DNA from: Variovorax sp. PBS-H4
GTDB taxonomy: Bacteria; Pseudomonadota; Gammaproteobacteria; Burkholderiales; Burkholderiaceae_C
DNA: 64,000 nucleotides
Assembly (NCBI RefSeq): GCF_901827205.1
Contig: NZ_LR594675.1
Coordinates: 5,946,001 to 6,010,000 of the forward strand
Reading direction: 5' to 3'
A model generated the notes under the pieces. It saw only the letters and a list, made by a program, of their open reading frames with translations, had not been told where the DNA came from and searched no databases. Made by a program: the position numbers and the translations under genes. Of the stretch, positions 1 to 7,921 are shown piece by piece (positions within the stretch are counted from its first letter, which is position 1; each line of letters opens with the position of its first letter).

Positions 1-360
1 GCCCAGATCCGGCCGGAAGAACGCACGACACCGGCCGGCCGCTTTGCCACCGAGCCGGGCCGCAACCTGCAGGGCGAAGACATCGTGTGGGTCGACTACG
101 ACGCCGCAGTCTCGATGCACCGCGTGCGTGCCACCAACCCGGCCGAGCGCCGTCTGCAGCGGCTCGCGACGCCCAGTGTCGAGGACAACCGGATTTCTTA
201 TGGCTGCATCAACGTGCCGGCATCCTTCTACGATGCGCACGTGAAGCCAACGCTCGGCAGACACCCAGGCGTGGTCTACGTGCTGCCGGAAACCCGGCCG
301 CTCGCAGCGGTGTTCGGTATAGGCACGCCGGTCGGCGCAACGCCGGTGGCGCAGCGCTGA
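1..360 (+). CDS. L,D-transpeptidase (YkuD) family protein, C-terminal part
   Basis: The reading frame is open from the window edge to a stop at 358-360, so only about 119 C-terminal residues are present and the start lies upstream. The segment RISYGCINVP carries the SxGC signature of YkuD-type L,D-transpeptidases, whose cysteine forms the acyl-enzyme with a peptidoglycan stem peptide. The preceding TPAGRF and the VDYDAAVSMHRV strand fit the conserved beta-sheet core of that fold. Such enzymes act in the periplasm and make 3-3 cross-links or attach proteins to peptidoglycan. The signal peptide, which would confirm export, is outside the window. An adjacent LysR gene converges on it from the opposite strand with a 6-base gap. 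Confidence 0.75.
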   Translation, partial: AQIRPEERTTPAGRFATEPGRNLQGEDIVWVDYDAAVSMHRVRATNPAERRLQRLATPSVEDNRISYGCINVPASFYDAHVKPTLGRHPGVVYVLPETRPLAAVFGIGTPVGATPVAQR

Positions 361-366
361 TGCGCG

Positions 367-1299
367 TCAGGCGCGCTGCGCGGCTTCGGCCTCGGCGCGC
401 AGCCACCCGATGAAATCCTGTGCGTCGGCGTTCTGTGCCGCACGACGGGCGCTCTCGATGAAATAAGCCCGGCGCGAGGCCACGTCGGTGCCGAAAGGCG
501 CCACAAGGCTGCCGTTTTCCACCAGGCCGCGCAGCAACGGCAAACGGCCGATCACCACGCCCTGGCCCGCCACGGCCGCAGCGACGGCGTCGGTGTAGAG
601 GGTGAAGCGCAGGGAATTCTTCATGCGCAGGCCGGTGAGCCCCATGACCTCGAGCCAAGGCTCCCAGTCGACCGTGGGTGCGTCGTTGTGCTTGGGCATG
701 TCGATGGTCAGCAGCGTCTGTTCGACGAGGTCGTCCGGCGAACGCAGCAGATCGGCGACCTTCGGGGCGCACAGCGGGATGACCGACTCCTCGAAAAGGG
801 CAGGGCCGGTGCCGCGCTCGAGCGGCACGAAGCGCACGGCCACGTCGATGCGGCTGCGCTCCAGGTCCAGCACCTCCAGCGTGGCAGAAAGCCGCACATC
901 GACGCGCGGGTGGTCGGCAGTGAAGCGCGCGAGCCGCGGGATCAGCCAGAAGGACGCAAAGCCCGGCGTGCAGGTGATGGCGACCTGGCGCAGCACCGGC
1001 GCTGCCCGCAATCGCGCCGTGGCGTCGCGCAGGCGCTCCAGGCTTTCGACGACGGCACGCTGCAGCACGCCGCCCGCCTCGGTGAGTGCCAGCGCACGAT
1101 GGCGGCGCTCGAACAACAGCACGCCAACGCTCGCCTCGAGCTGCTGGATTTGCCGGCTGACGGCGGATTGGGTCAGGGAGAGCTCGGCAGCTGCGTGCGT
1201 GAAGCTCAAGGTGCGCGCCGCGGCCTCGAAGCTGCGCAGCAGCTCCAGGGGCGGTAGCCCGGTGCCTTCGACAGGTGGCCTGGCATTCTCTGGACGCAT
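367..1299 (-). CDS. LysR-family transcriptional regulator (GcvA-like)
   Basis: This 310-residue protein has the normal LysR length. Residues 17-76 form the winged helix-turn-helix (PLELLRSFEAAARTLSF, then LTQSAVSRQIQQLE), and the rest is a periplasmic-binding-protein-like effector domain. The PLELLRSFEAAART opening is typical of the GcvA/AmpR-like branch. I start it at the ATG ending at 1299 because the frame runs open another 100 codons upstream with composition unlike LysR and across the divergent DUF2917 gene. It is divergent from that gene across an 82-base gap, so autoregulation plus control of DUF2917 is plausible. The effector and true targets cannot be told from sequence. Confidence 0.88.
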   Translation of the reverse strand: MRPENARPPVEGTGLPPLELLRSFEAAARTLSFTHAAAELSLTQSAVSRQIQQLEASVGVLLFERRHRALALTEAGGVLQRAVVESLERLRDATARLRAAPVLRQVAITCTPGFASFWLIPRLARFTADHPRVDVRLSATLEVLDLERSRIDVAVRFVPLERGTGPALFEESVIPLCAPKVADLLRSPDDLVEQTLLTIDMPKHNDAPTVDWEPWLEVMGLTGLRMKNSLRFTLYTDAVAAAVAGQGVVIGRLPLLRGLVENGSLVAPFGTDVASRRAYFIESARRAAQNADAQDFIGWLRAEAEAAQRA

Positions 1300-1381
1300 G
1301 CAACGAGTTCCATATGACCGTGTGACGACGGACCTTCGGCCCACTATATTCATTCCAGAGCCGAATGCAAAGGAGTCCGCC

Positions 1382-1693
1382 ATGAACACCACCCCCGCCT
1401 GCTTCCAGCTCAGCCTGGCCAAGCGCACCATCTTCACGCTGCCCGATGCAGCCGGTGTGGAAATCGAATGCCGCAGCGGCAGCGTGTGGGTCACGGTGGA
1501 CCATGATCTGCGCGACATCGTGCTGGCACCGGGCGAGCGATTCGAAGGCGACCAGCACCGGCGCCTGCTGGTGTCGGCGCTGGAGCCCTCGTGCATCACG
1601 GTGTCGGGCCCGCAGCCGGCGGTGCCGACGCCGCAGGAGCAACCTGCGCGGTCACTCTGGCGGCTGCGGTCGCACGGAATGTCCCCGGCTTGA
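1382..1693 (+). CDS. DUF2917 domain protein
   Basis: A 103-residue soluble protein preceded by an AAGGAG ribosome site at about 1369-1374. The core (LAKRTIFTLPDAAGVEIECR, then SGSVWVTVDHDLRDIVLAPGE) matches the small DUF2917 family, a cupin-like beta fold common in Burkholderiales and with no established function. The C-terminal 25 residues are proline-rich and probably disordered. It is divergent from a LysR gene, the usual arrangement for a regulator and its target. No signal peptide or membrane segment is visible. The family call comes from motif recognition only. Confidence 0.75.
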   Translation: MNTTPACFQLSLAKRTIFTLPDAAGVEIECRSGSVWVTVDHDLRDIVLAPGERFEGDQHRRLLVSALEPSCITVSGPQPAVPTPQEQPARSLWRLRSHGMSPA

Positions 1694-1715
1694 CGTGGGC
1701 GCTCGCCCGGATGGG

Positions 1716-2675
1716 CTAGCAGGGCGCTGAAAGCAGACCGAGGATCAGGTCGCGCACCCAGCGCTGCGCACTCGAGGCCCGCTCGGAGCCGCGCGACAGG
1801 AGCACGATCCGCACCGGGTCGATCCCGAACGGCGGCGGCTGCAGCACGATGGATTTGGCCGCACTCCCTTCAGGATCGGAGAACACGCCGCGCGCGAGCG
1901 TGGCGACCAGACCCGAGCCTTCCAGCATGGCCGGCACGCGCAGGAAACTCGGGACGATGCAGCGGATGTCCCGTCGGTGCCCCGCTGCCTTGAGCACCGC
2001 ATCCACCGCGCTGTATTCGCCCTGCCCCACCGCAACGCGCAGGTGGGGCGCCGCCAGGTAGGCGGGCAGGTCCATGCCGGCGCCGTGGGCACGCCGCGAG
2101 AATGCGACCACATACGGGTCGGCGAGCAGTTCGTCGCATTGCACGGCGGCATCGGCCAGCACCGGATTGCCGACGATCGCCATGTCCATTGCATCGCCGA
2201 GCAGCATGCCTTCCGCGGCATAGCGGTCGATGGCGCGCACGGTCAGGCGCACGCCGGGGGCACGCCGCTCCAGGGCCATCCACAGGCGCGGCGAGAAGAC
2301 GCGCTCGGCGTAATCGGTCATTCCGATGCGCAGCTCGAAGCCGTCGTGCAGCGGGTCGAAGAGCCGGCGCTCCTCGTGCAGCGAGTCGATCAGTGCCACG
2401 GCGGACTGGATCGTGGGATGGAGCTGCTGCGCGACCTGGGTCGGCCACATCTCCCCGCCGCGCAAGACGAAGAGCTCGTCGCGCAGCAGCTCGCGCAGGC
2501 GCGACAGCGAATGGCTCAGCGCCGACTGGCTGCGCCCCAGGCGCTGCGCGGCCAGCGTGACCTGGCGTTCCTCGTAGATGGAGAGGAAGGCGAGCAGGTG
2601 CTGGATCTCCACGCCGAAGGGCCGGCCGCGCAGTGAGCGCTGGTGTGAAGCCGGCGCGCCATTAGTCGGTTTCAT
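1716..2675 (-). CDS. LysR-family transcriptional regulator
   Basis: A 319-residue LysR protein with the helix-turn-helix at about residues 25-82 (LAAQRLGRSQSALSHSLSRL) followed by a two-lobed effector domain. The SALSHSLSRLRELL form of the recognition helix is that of the NodD/PA2206-like branch, which often senses aromatic or organic acids. It is divergent from the 2-oxoglutarate oxygenase plus Bug receptor genes across a 127-base gap that must hold both promoters, so it most likely regulates that cassette in response to the oxygenase substrate or its product. This is inference from arrangement; the inducer is unknown. Confidence 0.87.
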   Translation of the reverse strand: MKPTNGAPASHQRSLRGRPFGVEIQHLLAFLSIYEERQVTLAAQRLGRSQSALSHSLSRLRELLRDELFVLRGGEMWPTQVAQQLHPTIQSAVALIDSLHEERRLFDPLHDGFELRIGMTDYAERVFSPRLWMALERRAPGVRLTVRAIDRYAAEGMLLGDAMDMAIVGNPVLADAAVQCDELLADPYVVAFSRRAHGAGMDLPAYLAAPHLRVAVGQGEYSAVDAVLKAAGHRRDIRCIVPSFLRVPAMLEGSGLVATLARGVFSDPEGSAAKSIVLQPPPFGIDPVRIVLLSRGSERASSAQRWVRDLILGLLSAPC

Positions 2676-2740
2676 ACTGGGTTTCGTCCATATTCATGCC
2701 GGGGACCTGCACGATGCTCCACGCGCGGCTGGCGCAACTA

Positions 2741-2784
2741 GGATCGATTGCACGCAGGCGGACATGCGCCGCCATTCTCGATCC
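2741..2784 (+). promoter_or_regulatory. Nested inverted repeat before the oxygenase gene
   Basis: Outer arms GGATCGA (2741-2747) and TCGATCC (2778-2784) are perfect complements, and inside them GGCGG (2757-2761) pairs with CCGCC (2769-2773). The structure ends 6 bases before the GGAG ribosome site at 2791 of the oxygenase gene. It could be a leader hairpin or an operator for the divergent LysR protein. No oligo-T run follows, so it is not an ordinary terminator. Confidence 0.4.
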
Positions 2785-2802
2785 AACGCAGGAGACCTTC
2801 GC

Positions 2803-3810
2803 ATGAGCGTCGTCATGGAAAGCAATACGCACGCGATCCCGGTGATCGACATCGCGCCCTTCTCCCGCGGCTCGCCGCAAGGTCGCCGCGAAGTATCGGC
2901 GGCGGTGCAGCAGGCCTGCGAGGGCCTTGGCTTCCTCGTCGTGACCGGCCACGGCGTGCCGGACACCGTGGTCGACGCCCTGTATCGGGAGGCGATGGCC
3001 TTCTTCGACTTGCCGCTGGAGGAGAAGAACCGGATTCGCAAGCCTGCCGGCACGGCCTACAAGGGCTATGGCGCGATGGGTGTGAAGACGATCGGCAAGC
3101 ACATCGATCCGACGCTCAAGCCTTCGCTGCACGAAAGCTTCGCCATCGGGCCACTGGACGTGAGCGACGACCCGTACTACACGCGCCCGGAGGCCGGGAA
3201 CAACTTCATGCCCAACCTCTGGCCCGCAAGGCCTGCGGCATTGCGCCCCGCAATGACGGCCTACTACCGCGAGATGGAGCGGCTGTCTGCCGACATCCTG
3301 CGCATCTTCGCGGACGTGCTGGACCTCGACCCCGCCTACTTCGCGTCACGCATCGACCGCCACACCAGCATCCTGCGCACCATCCACTACCCCGCGCTCG
3401 AAAGGCCGCCGGAAAAGGGCGAGGAGCGCTCGGGCGCGCATTCAGACACGACGGCGATCACGGTGCTGAAGATCGACGACGCACCCGGTGGACTCCAGGT
3501 CATGCTGCCCGACGGAGGCTGGCTCGACGTGCCGAAGATCCCGGGTGCCTTCGTGATCAACATCGGCGACATCATGATGCGCTGGACGAACGACCGCTTC
3601 GTCTCCACGATGCACCGCGTGGTCAACCCGCCCGAGGGCGCCGGCGCGCGTGCGCGCCGGCTTTCGATCCCTTACTTCTGCATGCCCAACTACGACGCAC
3701 TCATCGAGTGCATCCCCAGCTGCATTGGCGAGGGCGCCCGCTACGCCCCGATCGCCTCCGGCAAGCTGCTGGCCGACCGCTACGCGGCGACTTACGCGAC
3801 CGACAAATAG
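2803..3810 (+). CDS. 2-oxoglutarate/Fe(II)-dependent oxygenase, isopenicillin N synthase-like
   Basis: This 335-residue soluble enzyme has the N-terminal DIOX_N region (IPVIDIAPFSRG) and the 2OG-Fe(II) core. The iron ligands are visible as H213 and D215 (HSDTTAITVL) and H271 (STMHRVV), and the 2-oxoglutarate-binding pair as R286xS288 (RRLSIPYF). Length and motifs fit the isopenicillin N synthase-like superfamily that hydroxylates small molecules using oxygen. I use the ATG at 2803, preceded by GGAG, rather than an earlier ATG inside the LysR gene. The gene is followed 51 bases later by a Bug-type solute receptor and faces a LysR regulator, so it probably opens catabolism of an imported organic acid. 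The substrate is not deducible. Confidence 0.85.
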   Translation: MSVVMESNTHAIPVIDIAPFSRGSPQGRREVSAAVQQACEGLGFLVVTGHGVPDTVVDALYREAMAFFDLPLEEKNRIRKPAGTAYKGYGAMGVKTIGKHIDPTLKPSLHESFAIGPLDVSDDPYYTRPEAGNNFMPNLWPARPAALRPAMTAYYREMERLSADILRIFADVLDLDPAYFASRIDRHTSILRTIHYPALERPPEKGEERSGAHSDTTAITVLKIDDAPGGLQVMLPDGGWLDVPKIPGAFVINIGDIMMRWTNDRFVSTMHRVVNPPEGAGARARRLSIPYFCMPNYDALIECIPSCIGEGARYAPIASGKLLADRYAATYATDK

Positions 3811-3861
3811 CCGCACGCCCCCTGCCCCCCGATGTTCCGCTGCCTCTCTGGAGCTACCGCC

Positions 3862-4857
3862 ATGACACGCTCGATCTCCCCCGCCCTGCCGACCCGCCGC
3901 GCCTCGTGCCGGACCTTGCTCGCTGCGGTGATGCTGGCCGTCGGCACGGCTGCCTGGGGCCAGGGCGCGACCGGGACGCCGATCCGCATCGTCGTGCCCT
4001 ATCCCGCCGGTGGCGGCGCGGACATCGTCACCCGGCGCATCGCCGAGCGGGCGAAGGACATCCTGGGTCAGCCCATCGTGGTCGAGAACAAAGTCGGGGC
4101 GGCCACTGCCATCGGCGCGCTCGCCGTGCAGAACGCCCCGCCGGACGGCCACACGCTGCTGCTCGCGACCTCCACCACGCTGGCAGTCAATCCCAACCTG
4201 CAGCGCAGCCTGACCTACGCACCCGACAGGCTGGTGCCCGTCGCCGCGCTGCAGGCCGTGCCTTTCATGCTCAGCGTCAACCCGCAGACGCCGATCTCCT
4301 CGCTGCGCGATTTGCCAGCCTATGCGCAGGCGCATCCCGGCATGGTGAACTACGGCACGCTCGGCGTGGGCAGCTCCAATCACATGCTGGGCGGCCTGCT
4401 CGAGAGGCGCGCGCCGGGCCTGGTCCCCATCCACTACCAGAGCTCCGGCCAGGCGATGCTGGCACTCGCCCGCGGCGACATCCACCTCTACTTCGACGGC
4501 ATCTCGACCTCCGTGGCGCGCGTCAACGCGGGCGAGTTGCGCGGCCTCGCGGTGACCAGCCGCAAGCGCGTCCCCGCAGTACCTGGCATTCCGACGGTGG
4601 GAGAAGCCGGGTTTCCTGAGCTCGGGCTGTCCATCTGGTATGGGCTGGTGGCCCCGGCCGGCACGCCAGACGCGGTGATCCGCCGCCTCAACGGCGCCTT
4701 CAACCAGGTGCTCGCGCAGCCCGAGGTCATCGCCTTCATGAACGCGGACGGCACCGAGCCGCTGGCCATGACGCCGCAAGCCTTCGGCACGCTCATCCGC
4801 GAAGACCGCGCGGTATGGAAACGCACGATCGACGCGCTGCAGATACGGCTTGAGTGA
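3862..4857 (+). CDS. Bug-family tripartite tricarboxylate transporter substrate-binding protein
   Basis: A 331-residue exported protein. Residues 1-35 form a signal peptide with a basic start and the hydrophobic stretch LLAAVMLAVGTAAWG ending near Gln. The mature start PIRIVVPYPAGGGADIVTR is the Bug/TctC signature, the loop that closes on a carboxylate ligand; PDGHTLLLAT and the KRVPAVPGIPTVGEAGFP region are also family hallmarks. Start 3862 has CTGGAG at 3848-3853; an ATG 30 bases upstream would add a non-signal extension. No TctA/TctB membrane genes are nearby, which is normal for the expanded Bug family in Comamonadaceae. Context suggests it captures the substrate of the preceding oxygenase. 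Confidence 0.9.
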   Translation: MTRSISPALPTRRASCRTLLAAVMLAVGTAAWGQGATGTPIRIVVPYPAGGGADIVTRRIAERAKDILGQPIVVENKVGAATAIGALAVQNAPPDGHTLLLATSTTLAVNPNLQRSLTYAPDRLVPVAALQAVPFMLSVNPQTPISSLRDLPAYAQAHPGMVNYGTLGVGSSNHMLGGLLERRAPGLVPIHYQSSGQAMLALARGDIHLYFDGISTSVARVNAGELRGLAVTSRKRVPAVPGIPTVGEAGFPELGLSIWYGLVAPAGTPDAVIRRLNGAFNQVLAQPEVIAFMNADGTEPLAMTPQAFGTLIREDRAVWKRTIDALQIRLE

Positions 4858-5016
4858 GGCGCTTGCAATGCGGGCGGGCAAGATCGCCCGATCCAGCCAC
4901 GGGTTCGACGCCGGGTCGCGCAAGCCGAAGGGCTGCGCGAGAATGCAGCAGCCTTCGCGCTTGCATCCGGCGGCGCCCGGCACCTTTGCAATGGCTGGAT
5001 TCCAGGAGTTCACACC

Positions 5017-6273
5017 ATGCCCCTCAATGCCTTTTATGCCCAATCCGGTGGCGTCACCTCGGTGATCAACGCCTCCGCTGCCGGGGTGATCGAGACGGCC
5101 CGCCGTCACGCCGACCGCATCGGCACCGTTTACGCCGGGCGCAACGGCATCCTCGGCGCGCTGGCGGAGGAGCTGATCGACACCAGCCGCGAATCGGCCG
5201 AAGCGATCGCGGCGCTGCGCACGACGCCGGCGGGCGCCTTCGGGTCCTGCCGCTACAAGCTCAAGTCGCTGGAGAAGAACCGGCGCGAATACGAGCGGCT
5301 GATCGAGGTCTTCAAGGCGCACGGCATCGGCTACTTCTTCTACAACGGCGGCGGGGATTCGGCCGACACCTGCTTCAAGGTGAGCCAGCTGTCCCAGTCG
5401 ATGGGTTATGCGCTGCAGGCCATTCACGTGCCCAAGACCATCGACAACGACCTGCCGCTGACAGACTGCTGCCCCGGGTTCGGCTCGGTCGCGAAGTACG
5501 TCGCGGTCTCGACGCTCGAGGCCTCGCTGGACGTGCGTTCGATGGCCGCGACCTCGACCAAGGTCTTCGTGCTGGAGGTGATGGGCCGCCACGCCGGCTG
5601 GATCGCAGCGGCCGGCGGTCTGGCGGCGGACCACGGCATCCCGGTGGTGATCCTGTTTCCCGAAATTCCTTTCGACCAGCCGGCGTTCCTCGCGCGGGTC
5701 GATGCGCTGGTCAAGCACCACGGCTACTGCACGGTGGTGGTGTCGGAAGGGGCGCACCATCCCGACGGCAGCTTTCTCGCCGAGCAGGGCAGCAAGGACG
5801 CCTTCGGCCACGCACAGCTCGGGGGCGCAGCGCCGGTGGTGGCGCAAATGGTCAAGGAGGCGCTGGGCTACAAGTTCCACTGGGCGGTGGCCGACTACCT
5901 GCAACGCTCTGCGCGCCACATCGCATCCGCCACCGATGTGCGCCAGGCCTACGAGCTGGGCCAGCGCGCGGTCGAGCTCGCACTCGAAGGAAAGAACGCG
6001 GTGATGCCCTGCATCGAGCGCACATCCGACGCGCCCTACGCCTACCGCATCGGAAGCGCACCGCTCGACCAGGTGGCCAACGCCGAGAAGTTCATGCCGC
6101 GCGACTACATCTCTGCCGATGGCTACGGCATCAGCGAGAAGGGGCGCGCCTACCTGCTGCCGCTGATCCAGGGTGAGGACTATCCGGCGTACCGCGATGG
6201 CCTGCCGGTGTACGTGACGATGCAGAACCAATGCGTCGCGAAGAAGCTGCCGGCCTTCGAGATCGGGAAGTGA
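5017..6273 (+). CDS. pfp: Pyrophosphate-dependent 6-phosphofructokinase
   Basis: A 418-residue phosphofructokinase. Donor choice can be read from two sites: D114 in NGGGDSADT, where ATP enzymes carry Gly, and K140 in PKTIDND, where ATP enzymes usually have Gly. Both mark the reversible PPi-using type that interconverts fructose 6-phosphate and fructose 1,6-bisphosphate. The MGRHAGW substrate motif is present. An AGGAG box at 5004-5008 supports the start. Many Comamonadaceae lack a classical ATP-PFK, so this may be the only enzyme for the step, possibly working toward gluconeogenesis. The stop codon overlaps the ATG of the next small gene by one base, implying coupled translation. Confidence 0.92.
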   Translation: MPLNAFYAQSGGVTSVINASAAGVIETARRHADRIGTVYAGRNGILGALAEELIDTSRESAEAIAALRTTPAGAFGSCRYKLKSLEKNRREYERLIEVFKAHGIGYFFYNGGGDSADTCFKVSQLSQSMGYALQAIHVPKTIDNDLPLTDCCPGFGSVAKYVAVSTLEASLDVRSMAATSTKVFVLEVMGRHAGWIAAAGGLAADHGIPVVILFPEIPFDQPAFLARVDALVKHHGYCTVVVSEGAHHPDGSFLAEQGSKDAFGHAQLGGAAPVVAQMVKEALGYKFHWAVADYLQRSARHIASATDVRQAYELGQRAVELALEGKNAVMPCIERTSDAPYAYRIGSAPLDQVANAEKFMPRDYISADGYGISEKGRAYLLPLIQGEDYPAYRDGLPVYVTMQNQCVAKKLPAFEIGK

Positions 6274-6506
6274 TGGGCGCGAAGCCGGACATCGACGCCT
6301 CGCGCTGCCCGCTGTGCGGCGAAGCGAATCGCTGCGCGCTCGAGCTGGAACGCGAGACAGGCCAGCCGCAGGGGACGTGCTGGTGCATGCAGTCCGAGTT
6401 CTCACCGGGCGTGCTCGACCGGCTGCCAGCTGAATCGCGCGGCCTGGCCTGCATCTGCGCGCGCTGCGCTACGGCGGCAGCTGCGGCGGCTCCGGCTGCG
6501 CGGTAG
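6273..6506 (+). CDS. Cysteine-rich CWC family protein
   Basis: A 77-residue protein with eight cysteines in CPLC, CAL, CWC and CICARC groups, the pattern of the Cys-rich CWC family, probably a small zinc- or metal-binding protein of unknown role. Its ATG shares the last base of the phosphofructokinase stop, so it is co-translated with that gene. The last 12 residues are an alanine run (AAAAAAPAAR) that overlaps, on the opposite strand, the proline/glutamine-rich end of the metallopeptidase. The family's usual product ends near the last cysteines, so the tail appears to be an extension forced by reading through the convergent neighbour. Confidence 0.72.
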   Translation: MGAKPDIDASRCPLCGEANRCALELERETGQPQGTCWCMQSEFSPGVLDRLPAESRGLACICARCATAAAAAAPAAR

Positions 6507-7797
6507 CAGGCTCCGGCATCGGCTCGGCCTGGGCGTCCGCCTGTTCGGGCGCGGACGCCCCGGTGAGGGGCTCCTGCGGCTGTGTGCCGCGCTGGCGCTG
6601 CTCCGAAATCACTTCGTGGATGAACTGCAGCTTCCCCACCGCCGCGCGCGGCAGCACGAACGGGTAGTAGTCCGGCTGGCCCATGCTGCGTGACAGCTCG
6701 TTGAGCACGTTGGTCAGACGCACCCAGCCGTTGAGGAACGCGAGGAATTCGCCAGCCTCCGGATGCTCGGGCTGCCACAGGTCCGAGAGCTCGAACAGAT
6801 CGCTGGTGAGTTCCACGTTCTGCGCATCGACGCCGAAGCTCATCGCCGTGTCGGCGGTGTCGGCCATGTGCAGGTAGTGGGCCCAGGTTTCGGCCCAGTC
6901 TTCCCACGGATGCGAACTGGCATAGCTGGTGACGAAGCGAATGGCCCAGTCCGGCGGCGGGCCGTTCTCGTAATGCGCCTGCAGCGCCGCCGCGTAGTCG
7001 GCACGCTCGTCTCCGAAGAGTTGGCGAAAGGGCTCGAGCCATCGAGTGGGCTGGACCAGCAGGTCCCAGTAGTAGTGGCCGATCTCGTGCCGGAAATGGC
7101 CCACGAGGGTGCGGTAGGGCTCGCGCATCTCGGCGCGGATGCGCTCGCGCACGGCGTCTTCCGCCTCCTCGGCATTCAGGGTGATCACGCCCATCTGGTG
7201 ACCGGTCATCACATGCGCCTCCCCGGGCACATTGCCGAGGAAGTCGAAGGCCAGGCCGTGCACCGGATCGGCCAGCCGCGTGACGACCGGCAACTCGAGC
7301 GCGAGCAGTTGGGAGACCAGCCGGCGCTTGGCGAGCTCCAGCTTGCGCCACAGCTCGCCGTTGCCCTCGATCGAAAGGTCGGGGATGGTGCGCGTGACGC
7401 TGCAGGCCAGGCAGAGGCCAGGCACCAGCCCGTCGGTGTTGAAAGACGGACCGTCGCCCTCTCGCGGCGCAGGCACCATCCAGTTGCAGGCGGCCGGCGT
7501 CAGCAGGTTGTCGCAGCGGCGGTACGCCCTGCCCTGCGGATCATGGAAGACGGTGTAGGTGTCGGGCTCGGCGCCCTCGCGCGTGTCCGGCGCGAGCGGC
7601 ACCACGCCCAGGTGCTCGGCGACGTAGCCCAACGGCGTGTGGCAGGCCAGGCACTCGCTGTTGCGCAGGAACACGGGACGGCCACACTGGCACTGGTAGG
7701 CGCGGGTGACGGTCGGCGCCTTCAGCTCGGCGGCCAGCGTGGGCGCGCCCTCGGCGCTGGCGCCTGCGGCTGTGTTGTCGTCGGTGACGGATTCCAT
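6469..7797 (-). CDS. Putative zinc-binding metallopeptidase with N-terminal zinc ribbon
   Basis: A 442-residue protein. Residues 36-52 have CxC...CxxC zinc-ribbon cysteines, with further cysteines at 95, 104, 129 and 132. The middle holds HEIGHYYW, so H237, E238 and H241 form the gluzincin HExxH motif. This combination matches the putative zinc-binding peptidase family (Peptidase_Mx) whose substrate is unknown. No signal peptide is visible. I start at ATG 7797, which follows AGAGGAG; an earlier ATG adds 45 residues of implausible sequence. The C-terminal 50 residues are rich in Pro, Gln and Glu and are likely disordered. The last 38 bases overlap the convergent CWC gene. Confidence 0.82.
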   Translation of the reverse strand: MESVTDDNTAAGASAEGAPTLAAELKAPTVTRAYQCQCGRPVFLRNSECLACHTPLGYVAEHLGVVPLAPDTREGAEPDTYTVFHDPQGRAYRRCDNLLTPAACNWMVPAPREGDGPSFNTDGLVPGLCLACSVTRTIPDLSIEGNGELWRKLELAKRRLVSQLLALELPVVTRLADPVHGLAFDFLGNVPGEAHVMTGHQMGVITLNAEEAEDAVRERIRAEMREPYRTLVGHFRHEIGHYYWDLLVQPTRWLEPFRQLFGDERADYAAALQAHYENGPPPDWAIRFVTSYASSHPWEDWAETWAHYLHMADTADTAMSFGVDAQNVELTSDLFELSDLWQPEHPEAGEFLAFLNGWVRLTNVLNELSRSMGQPDYYPFVLPRAAVGKLQFIHEVISEQRQRGTQPQEPLTGASAPEQADAQAEPMPEPATAQPEPPQLPP

Positions 7798-7921
7798 TGC
7801 TCCTCTCTTCACCTTGGCGTGGTTTGCGGAAAGCACAACGGGCCATTGTCGAGGCGGCGGGCTCGGCGGCCGGGTCTGCAATGCCCGTATCCTTGTAGGA
7901 CAGCCGAACAGCTGCCGCACG

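Noticed and set aside
1300..1599. 100-residue extension of the first LysR protein
   Set aside because: Crosses the divergent DUF2917 gene and has no homology-like character.
3442..6405. 987-codon open frame on the minus strand
   Set aside because: It runs antisense to the Bug receptor and phosphofructokinase genes and has an Arg/His/Gly-rich composition without motifs, as expected from antisense of GC-rich codons.
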